From positions 38,624 through 102,623 of the forward strand of contig JBBHKE010000065.1 in the NCBI GenBank assembly GCA_037447655.1: DNA of 64,000 nucleotides, given 5' to 3'. The notes under the pieces are model-generated. The model saw nothing but the letters and a program-made list of their open reading frames with translations. It was not told the DNA's origin and did no database searches. The DNA comes from Zygnema cylindricum. Taxonomy: Eukaryota > Streptophyta > Zygnematophyceae > Zygnematales > Zygnemataceae. A program made the translations under genes and the position numbers. Numbering within the stretch: position 1 is the first letter of the stretch; every line of letters starts with the position of its first letter. Below are positions 57,432-64,000 of the stretch, piece after piece.

Positions 57432-58791
57432 TGTTGTTCTTTGGTCTAAAATAGACCGCAGAAGCGACCCAAACTATCATGCAAAAAGCTAAGCCAAAAA
57501 TAGGTCAACGAACAATCATTTGAAATGCATCCTCCATTTAACATACAACAACATTTAGGGTTTTATGGAATAATCAACATAAATAAACCCTATGACAACA
57601 TCTAAGGTTTGATGGAATAATCGACATAAACAAACCCTAGGACAAATGCATAAACAATGCATATCAAACATATATAAAAACATAAATAAATAATAACACA
57701 CAAATGCATCACACATAAACAAGAGTATAATCAAAGTATAATCATTATATCATTCAAAGTGCATGACCTAATCGGCAACCCTAAAATACTACATCTTCGG
57801 TCCCCACTTTACTAACCAGCATTGATTATTATTCTAATGAAGCTCAAACCTATATATATATACACTTGTGAGCTGTTAACAAATCCCTAAGTGTCAAAAT
57901 AACCAACGTAAATTACATAACTGTCATTAAATAAAACTAATCGTAAGCGTACACCTGAAAGTCAAGCAATCGTAAGCGTACACTTGTCTGCAAATACGAC
58001 ATCGTACACACACAAATTACACTATCAAAACCCTAATTGATCACTTAAAAATAAACATCATAATCAACACTAGTTTATAATGATGTAAAAGACAAAACAA
58101 TGTTTCTCCAAATATTTACACCGACGCATCCACAAATCCGCGTCATAAGTGACAACTTGCTTAGTCACTTGTCGATAAGTCCACGTAGTGAACCGACATC
58201 GCATATGTACGGTCCACTAGATAATGTGTCATAAAAACAATGTGGTCCCTTAAAAATCGGCTGACGCCATCCGCCTTCCACGTGTACCACGAATCACTTG
58301 TCAAACAATCCGTACCATACAAATCTTGTCCGTACCGAAATCACGTACTTCGTCATAAATGTCGCGTGTCAAATACGACGCTCCGTACCGGCGGCGTCAC
58401 ATTTAATAAATGCGGTCTGTCGCATTATGTTTCATATGGCCGGCGTACTTTTCAAATTCTTCGAATATTTCAAATCGAATCGTGAAGCGATCCGCCGTCC
58501 ATTTCCATTTCGTATTCCGTATTTTTCGTACGCTTCTTCGCGTCACTTAATTTGTACTTTTTCGTCACCTTAAATTCATATTTCATATCGAATCGCTTCG
58601 CGATCCGCCGTACATTTTCAAATGTTTGTTCGCGCCACTCACACGTAACTTTAATTTTGCTCGTACACTTACTCCCCCAATCCACAAATCCTTTCGAACC
58701 TCCACAGTATATAACGTAAATATATACGCACGAAACGTCGCGTGCGCATCAAATTTCACATACGCACGAAACTAAATCTTCAAAAACAACA
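57432..58791 (-). repeat. Element G 3' LTR
   Basis: On the minus strand starts TGTTGTTTTTGAAG and ends AAAGAACAACA. It contains two copies of the GGATCGCGAAGCGATCC-like palindrome (58477-58493 and 58590-58606). A GTACG/CGTACG-rich zone lies around 58300-58620. Confidence 0.92.
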
Positions 58792-58806
58792 CTCCCCCGA
58801 AAATTT
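58792..58806 (-). promoter_or_regulatory. Element G polypurine tract
   Basis: AAATTTTCGGGGGAG on the minus strand directly precedes the LTR start. Confidence 0.8.
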
Positions 58807-59097
58807 AGTTTTGTGCATCCATTATGCCACGTCATCAGCTGTCACACTGTCACCTCCATCTGAATCCGCCAAATGCCTTCGACAGAATTTTCCACTTGTT
58901 CCACCATCGCTTCCGCTGCCTTCATATGCCTTCCAAGTTTCATAATACATAATATATATTTTCATTTTCCGATTACAACAAAATTTTATCTTTTCTCAAA
59001 AATATCTAAATCTGAATCTACTTCTCACAATTCTGTCACAAATCAACTAAGAATTAAAACCAAACGATCACACTAATAATATATCCCAACTCAAAAT

Positions 59098-59439
59098 TTA
59101 TACCTCAACCATATCAAATCTAGATTTCAAAATTTTTCTTTTCTTTTTTCTTTTCCATTTAATAATCTGATCCCAAAATTTCCCATTAAAAATACACTTA
59201 ACAAATAGTATTTTCCCAAAAATTCTAATAATATCACATTTCCCAAAAATTTCCAACAACTCAAAATCTACATTACAAATCCAATTTTCAACAATCATCG
59301 ATCCACAAATTTGGATCTCTCCATCACATGTCACAACTCCACCTTCCGGATCTCTCTCCCCCAAACGTCGAATCTCCATCTTCCACATCTCTCCATCAAA
59401 CGAATATGTATTTTCCAAAAATAAAATATCATTTATCAT
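59098..59439 (-). CDS. 113-residue frame of unknown function inside element G
   Basis: The only sizeable frame in the interior. It begins MINDILFLENTYSF, has an acidic/hydrophobic middle (GEIQICGSMIVENW, then FELLEIFGKCDIIRIFGK) and ends in a basic stretch (KWKRKKKRKILK) followed by FDMVEV. It does not resemble gag or pol. The family gag frame from the primer site (MGPHP) stops soon after, so this is not its continuation. It could be captured host sequence or chance. Its conservation in other copies of G would decide. Confidence 0.25.
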   Translation of the reverse strand: MINDILFLENTYSFDGEMWKMEIRRLGERDPEGGVVTCDGEIQICGSMIVENWICNVDFELLEIFGKCDIIRIFGKILFVKCIFNGKFWDQIIKWKRKKKRKILKSRFDMVEV

Positions 59440-59661
59440 AATTAATCATTTTCATTGAGGGTAGACATTTCGGCACTCTCACTAAGTTAACCCTTGGGGC
59501 GATGCAAGATTAAACTCGGCACATACCAACACTATGATAAGGCCGATCTCATGGGTACACAGACACCATTACTGCAATACAACCAGCAAGGACAATATTA
59601 ACCCGCTACAATGCGTGTGACAAAAACCTACATCGACTTAACCTAACATATAATAGATGGG

Positions 59662-59677
59662 GTGTGGGCCCATAACC
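59662..59677 (-). promoter_or_regulatory. Element G primer-binding site (half-tRNA type)
   Basis: Minus strand GGTTATGGGCCCACAC follows the 5' LTR end ACAACA directly. It is perfectly complementary to GTGGGCCCATAACC of initiator tRNA-Met. The gag-type peptide QQVMGPHP is encoded across the LTR/primer-site border. Confidence 0.88.
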
Positions 59678-61035
59678 TGTTGTTCTTTGGTCTAAAATAG
59701 ACCGCAGAAGCGACCCAAACTATCATGCAAAAAGCTAAGCCAAAAATAGGTCGACGAACAATCATTTGAAATGCATCCTCCATTTAACATACAACAACAT
59801 TTAGGGTTTTATGGAATAATCAACATAAATAAACCCTATGACAACATCTAAGGTTTGATGGAATAATCGACATAAACAAACCCTAGGACAAATGCATAAA
59901 CAATGCATATCAAACATATATAAAAACATAAATAAATAATAACACACAAATGCATCACACATAAACAAGAGTATAATCAAAGTATAATCATTATATCATT
60001 CAAAGTGCATGACCTAATCGGCAACCCTAAAATACTACATCTTCGGTCCCCACTTTACTAACCAGCATTGATTATTATTCTAATGAAGCTCAAACCTATA
60101 TATATACACTTGTGAGCTGTTAACAAATCCCTAAGTGTCAAAATAACCAACGTAAATTACATAACTGTCATTAAATAAAACTAATCGTAAGCGTACACCT
60201 GAAAGTCAAGCAATCGTAAGCGTACACTTGTCTGCAAATACGACATCGTACACACACAAATTACACTATCAAAACCCTAATTGATCACTTAAAAATAAAC
60301 ATCATAATCAACACTAGTTTATAATGATGTAAAAGACAAAACAATGTTTCTCCAAATATTTACACCGACGCATCCACAAATCCGCGTCATAAGTGACAAC
60401 TTGCTTAGTCACTTGTCGATAAGTCCACGTAGTGAACCGACATCGCATATGTACGGTCCACTAGATAATGTGTCATAAAAACAATGTGGTCCCTTAAAAA
60501 TCGGCTGACGCCATCCGCCTTCCACGTGTACCACGAATCACTTGTCAAACAATCCGTACCATACAAATCTTGTCCGTACCGAAATCACGTACTTCGTCAT
60601 AAATGTCGCGTGTCAAATACGACGCTCTGTACCGGCGGCGTCACATTTAATAAATGCGGTCTGTCGCATTATGTTTCATATGGCCGGCGTACTTTTCAAA
60701 TTCTTCGAATATTTCAAATCGAATCGTGAAGCGATCCGCCGTCCATTTCCATTTCGTATTCCGTATTTTTCGTACGCTTCTTCGCGTCACTTAATTTGTA
60801 CTTTTTCGTCACCTTAAATTCATATTTCATATCGAATCGCTTCGCGATCCGCCGTACATTTTCAAATGTTTGTTCGCGCCACTCACACGTAACTTTAATT
60901 TTGCTCGTACACTTACTCCCCCAATCCACAAATCCTTTCGAACCTCCACAGTATATAACGTAAATATATACGCACGAAACGTCGCGTGCGCATCAAATTT
61001 CACATACGCACGAAACTAAATCTTCAAAAACAACA
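59678..61035 (-). repeat. Element G 5' LTR
   Basis: 1358 bp, near-identical to 57432-58791. Palindromic motif copies at 60721-60737 and 60834-60850. Confidence 0.92.
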
Positions 61036-61319
61036 GAATCCCCCCTTATAATAACCCTAAGTAGTACGAACTTGTACGAACATTGCACTTAAATATACGA
61101 AAAATGTAGCGCAGCTGTACTGAAATATACGAAAATGTACAGCAATGTATCCTCCAAACCCTAAAGTTAATATCCGTAACAAGTACGGAAAATACGGCCA
61201 CTGTACGTACATGTATGAAAAGTGAAAGTGTGCGGCAGTTATACGAAATATACGGAATTTAAGGAAATGTACGGTAAAACTCTAAAAATTATTTATAGAA
61301 CCCTACAAGGTATGGACAT

Positions 61320-61324
61320 ATACG
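61320..61324. repeat. Target-site duplication of the TRIM, left copy
   Basis: ATACG here and at 61840-61844, a perfect match. Confidence 0.88.
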
Positions 61325-61429
61325 TGTTGGATTGGCACGTGAAGCCGGTCCAATACGGGGTAGAATATGGAAATATCCATACTCGAGCCGCCCGTAATAA
61401 ATGGGTACGGACCCGCCAGTCTCAACATC

Positions 61430-61501
61430 GAGCTGGTGGCACAATGGTAGTGCGTTCGCAGCTGAAGTGAAAGGTCCCAGGTTCGAACCCTGGCCGGCTC
61501 A
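61430..61501 (+). tRNA. tRNA-like gene inside the TRIM LTR (nominal anticodon CTG, irregular)
   Basis: It folds by eye into a full cloverleaf. The acceptor GAGCTGG/CCGGCTC has 7 pairs (one G-T), the D-stem GCAC/GTGC encloses AATGGTA, and the anticodon stem TTCGC/GTGAA encloses the loop AGCTGAA. The variable loop is AGGTC and the T-stem CCAGG/CCTGG encloses TTCGAAC, with discriminator A. The A box (TGGCACAATGG) and B box (GGTTCGAACCC) are canonical. TTTT follows at 61503-61506, a Pol III terminator. Base 33 is G instead of the invariant T, so decoding is doubtful. From memory, the D-arm resembles plant tRNA-Trp with a compensatory pair change. Confidence 0.75.
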
Positions 61502-61502
61502 A

Positions 61503-61506
61503 TTTT
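61503..61506 (+). terminator. Pol III oligo-T terminator after the LTR tRNA
   Basis: TTTT begins two bases after the end of the tRNA acceptor stem, the usual place for RNA polymerase III termination. The second LTR keeps it as well (61789-61792). Confidence 0.7.
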
Positions 61507-61553
61507 CCCAAGTGTGGGACATGCCAAATCCCGGATTTCTAGGAAATCTAACA

Positions 61554-61568
61554 TGGTATCGGAGCCAG
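61554..61568 (+). promoter_or_regulatory. TRIM primer-binding site (3' end of initiator tRNA-Met)
   Basis: TGGTATCGGAGCCAG follows the LTR. It matches the plant consensus TGGTATCAGAGCC with one mismatch. This differs from the anticodon-arm primer site used by the other families in this window. Confidence 0.88.
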
Positions 61569-61599
61569 CGGGATTGCGGATGGTTTGACCGGCTTTCCC

Positions 61600-61610
61600 G
61601 TGAGGGGGGG
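61600..61610 (+). promoter_or_regulatory. TRIM polypurine tract
   Basis: GTGAGGGGGGG directly precedes the second LTR. Confidence 0.85.
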
Positions 61611-61839
61611 TGTTGGATTGGCACGTGAAGCTAGTCTAATACGGAGTAGAATATGGAAATATCCATACTCGAGCCGCCCGTAGTAAATGGGTACGGACCC
61701 GCCAGTCTTAACATCGAGCTGGTGGCACAATGGTAGTGCGTTCGCAGCTGAAGAGAAAGGTCCCAGGTTCGAACCCTAGCAGGCTCAATTTTCCCAAGTG
61801 TGGGACATGCCGAATCCCGGATTTCTAGGAAATCTAACA
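61611..61839 (+). repeat. TRIM 3' LTR
   Basis: Same length (229 bp) as the 5' LTR, with mainly C/T and G/A differences. Confidence 0.92.
61716..61787 (+). tRNA. Second, decayed tRNA-like copy in the TRIM 3' LTR
   Basis: Counterpart of 61430-61501. The A and B boxes are intact. The anticodon stem has a G-A mismatch (GAGAA), one T-stem pair and one acceptor pair are lost (CCTAGCAGGCTC). A proper fold is less likely than for the first copy. Confidence 0.55.
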
Positions 61840-62201
61840 ATACGGACACTGTATATAACTGTACGAAATATGTACAGGTGCAATGGAAGGTACTTTATTA
61901 TACAAAGTCAACAATATAATACAGTATGTTATAAAGTACTATTGTATGCATACTATATTTTTTTAAGTTATCGCCGATATGAAATTTGTTGCTCTCAGAC
62001 CGATATATTGGAACCTCTGACCGTTCGATAACCGATAATTATCGGTATCGGTGTTATCGCGATAAGTTTTTTACAGATACACAACAATACAAATTTGGCG
62101 ATATCTGATTCTCGATATGTCTAAGTGATATATGGATTTTCAGCTATCTAAAGTTAAGTACACATCGAATATCAGAAAGGGAGCTTCGATACACAACACT
62201 A

Positions 62202-63363
62202 TTAAAGTGAATACAGTTCACAGCCGTAGATTGTACTGTACCGTACAGCTTCTGGATGAAGCTTGCGCAACTGTAATAAAATTCACGACTTTTGTAATTC
62301 AGTGCGCCATTTCGTGCCATTTTTGGCAGTTCATCATTTTTTACCATTTTCGTGCAATTTTGCGGTACATGCCTCCCCTTACCAAACTTATCTCCTAACC
62401 ATCATTCTAACCCTAATCACAGACTATCTTTCAACGCGGAACGCGACTTAGTTACCTCTCTCTCTTTTCCAACCATCTGCTCTCAAATCTTTATCCCTAG
62501 GGACAATGTCCATTGTAAGGGAGAGCCCTTCGTTAGACTCGTCGGATGTAATAATGATAACTGAGAATAAAAGTTATCTATCCGTTACCACACTTTCCGA
62601 CATATTATACGCGGACACGTGAATAGGCAGGTGTACAATTCGGCAATGATGAAATTTTTCGGAAAAGTGATCATTAAAAAAAAACGTGAAAAATTCTGTA
62701 ACATGGTCATCTAAATGTTTTGCGCTGTCATTGTCGCTTTTCTGGAACATCATGTATGACACTTCTCTTGTTTGTTTCCTTCCTATTTTGTGAAATTTTA
62801 AATTTAATTTCCTCCCTTCGATCGGGCAATGTGATGTAAACTCCGAATGTTTCGGGAACTCTGAATATAAGCGACATTATTTTTTGGACGCTTTCCACGT
62901 GCTAAACTGTTGTTGGTCACGTCCCTAACAGTACAAAGATCCATGTATTGGCGCATGTCACGCATGTCCATGTTACCAAACGCCTTTTTTGAATGAATTT
63001 AACGCTGTACGGTACTGTAACTTCTGGTTTGATCTGGTGAAGCTTGACTTATCAAAATAGTACATATCACCAAAAATCGAAAAGTTTCCTTCTCTCCTTT
63101 TTGTTTGGGAGCGAAAATGTTTGTTTATCCGTTGACTTTTCGCGCAAGCGAAGGGCTTTCTCCGTTGCTATGGACGTTTGCCCTAATCCTAATTGTAAAA
63201 CTTAATCCGAAATCTTCATTCTAAACCCTGACCGTCAACCTAACCCTAACTTTAACATTAGACTAGTTCTAAGTGTAGTTTCAACTCTTAACCTTAGGCT
63301 GAACTCCAAGAATAGTCTAAACTATTGTCTCTTTATCTGTCTTTTAATCGTAATCCTGGCCTT
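62202..63363. other. End of U3 without a recognised gene
   Basis: Collinear with 41488-42680 of U1. Short frames are not conserved between units. Landmarks: CTGGATGAAGCTTGC (62253), TTATCTATCCGTTA (62575) and TTCCTCCCTTCGATCGGGC (62809). Confidence 0.6.
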
Positions 63364-63412
63364 GACCGTAACCCTAGCCCTAGCCTCAACCCTAACCCTA
63401 ACCCTTGTTATA
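63364..63412. repeat. Telomere-like repeats, end of U3
   Basis: CCGTAACCCTAGCCCTAGCC followed by CCCTAACCCTAACCCT. The array stops here and unrelated sequence begins. Confidence 0.8.
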
Positions 63413-63415
63413 AAT

Positions 63416-64000
63416 TAGGATCGATCTGACACACACATATACACTCACGGATCACAGCGGAAGCAAATTAGAATATACAATTCGGAAATTCAGCAAAACA
63501 TAAATATATTTCACTGAAGCTTTTCTCACTTACAACATATTTCCTCACTCACTCACTCAGATTACTAACTCTGATCACTGTGACTTATAATGAAAGGCAG
63601 CCACAAGTCGTTCCCTAAATACCTTCTAAGATACTGACAACTTACTGCCACAAAAGCCCACATTCTAGCCCACTAAGAATCTGTCCAATACACGTCGCAG
63701 TCCACATGTGAACGTGCGCCGTACAAAACACATTGGCGCGCGGAACATTTCACGCCACGCCTAATAAAGACACGAAGAACTGGAACTTCACGGTGTACAG
63801 CGAACAAGCACTAAACACAAAGTAGCCGCACTAAAACATTACACTACCGTACAGGACCAAATGACACCAACGAAACTACACCGCGCATCGTAATTAGAGT
63901 AATGAAAAAATTAGAGTAAAAAAAGAGAAAAAAATAATTAGAGTAATTTACTCTAATTTATGTGATAGAACTGTTTCAGAAAGGAATTTACTCTAATTTA
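63416..64000. other. Unassigned right end
   Basis: Sequence after the array starts TGTTATAAATTAGGATCG, which could be an LTR start, but no partner copy is in the window. A hairpin AATTAGAGTA-ATT-TACTCTAATT lies at 63936-63958 and related TTAGAGTAA words recur up to the end. No gene seen. Confidence 0.45.

Larger units (their letters stand above)
57432..61035 (-). mobile_element. Element G: young non-autonomous LTR retrotransposon
   Basis: 3604 bp with LTRs of 1360 and 1358 bp. I saw only a two-base TA indel and at least two substitutions between them. The perfect 5 bp duplication GAATC, primer site and purine tract are all present, so the structure is complete. The 886 bp interior has no gag or pol. 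The LTR shares its layout with element A, suggesting both belong to one family mobilised by an autonomous copia relative elsewhere. Confidence 0.92.
61325..61553 (+). repeat. TRIM 5' LTR
   Basis: TGTTGGATTGG...ATCTAACA. It holds the better-preserved tRNA sequence (61430-61501). Confidence 0.92.
61325..61839 (+). mobile_element. TRIM: 515 bp miniature LTR retrotransposon with tRNA-bearing LTRs
   Basis: Two 229 bp LTRs (61325-61553 and 61611-61839) have imperfect inverted ends TGTTGGAT/ATCTAACA. They enclose only 57 bp: a primer site to the 3' end of initiator tRNA-Met and a purine tract. The 5 bp duplication ATACG flanks the whole. No coding capacity. This is the layout of terminal-repeat retrotransposons in miniature. 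Each LTR contains a tRNA-like gene on the sense strand. The two LTRs differ at about ten sites, so the insertion is older than element G. Confidence 0.92.
56759..62089. mobile_element. hAT2: second hAT-like element, carrying elements G and TRIM
   Basis: The left end TAGTGTTGTGTATCGGTAA matches the right end of hAT1 read in reverse. The right end (GTTTTTTACAGATACACAACAATA) matches the left end of hAT1 with two changes. The target duplication CAAATTTG is perfect (56751-56758 and 62090-62097), and U1 has the unbroken site TTCAAATTTGGCGATAT at about 41358. Without the insertions G and TRIM it is about 1.2 kb. No transposase frame. It inserted into an older relative of itself. Confidence 0.88.
50981..63415. 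repeat. Tandem-array unit U3 (12.4 kb with insertions)
   Basis: Same landmark order as U1. Removing the two hAT-like insertions (54003-54845, 56759-62089) brings it to about 6.2 kb. It also lacks the right-arm exon-1 end and purine-rich sequence seen at 40230-40700 of U1. Confidence 0.88.

Noticed and set aside
58298-58573. Identical frames at 58298-58573 and 60542-60817 as a duplicated gene
   Set aside because: They are the same part of the two LTRs of element G.
61430-61501. Ordinary nuclear tRNA-Gln gene
   Set aside because: It lies at the same place in both LTRs of a defined element and has G at position 33, so a host decoding tRNA is unlikely.

Overview
The window looks like repeat-dense nuclear DNA from the green plant lineage. 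I find no intact host protein gene. It consists of Ty1/copia LTR retrotransposons nested in one another, non-autonomous LTR elements, DNA transposons (hAT-like and Harbinger/Tourist-like), minisatellites and a long tandem array. Two primer-binding sites support green plants. One matches the 3' end of plant-type initiator tRNA-Met (TGGTATC..GAGCC). The other is complementary to that tRNA's anticodon arm in its plant form (GTGGGCCCATAACC). The species cannot be named from the sequence.

Layout. 1-1725: AT-rich DNA with two small tandem duplications. 1726-4500: heavily decayed copia remnant (+). 4500-10552: no gene, but a 16 x 25 bp minisatellite (8437-8836) and a small inverted-repeat element (8899-9205). 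10553-34041 is a stack of copia elements. Element B (minus, 10553-21784) has a gag-only element A (plus, 11567-16565) inserted in the last codons of its pol. B abuts a fragment of element C (21785-22096), whose 3' LTR is broken by element E (plus, 22097-34041). The 5' LTR of E is in turn broken by element D (minus, 22817-28565). 34042-34929 is unassigned and 34930-35860 is another decayed copia RT (minus).

35880-63415 is a tandem array of three diverged copies of a roughly 7 kb unit (U1 35880-42826, U2 42827-50980, U3 50981-63415). Each ends in degenerate telomere-like CCCTAA repeats and carries a pair of oppositely oriented, exon-like arms. U2 holds two abutting DNA transposons (48220-50111). 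U3 holds an 843 bp hAT-like element (54003-54845) and a second copy (56759-62089). That second copy has itself received a young non-autonomous LTR element G (57432-61035) and a 515 bp miniature LTR element (TRIM, 61325-61839). 63416-64000 lies outside the array and is unassigned.

Most notable points. (1) Each LTR of the TRIM carries a cloverleaf-capable tRNA sequence with A box, B box and an oligo-T terminator. (2) Families A, B, D, E and G use an anticodon-arm (half-tRNA) primer site. Their gag frame starts inside the 5' LTR or in the primer site, so the primer's CAU anticodon lies opposite an in-frame AUG. (3) Sister copies inside the window supply empty sites that prove several insertions. 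(4) The 4.2 kb gag-pol frame of E carries 13 stops but no frameshift.
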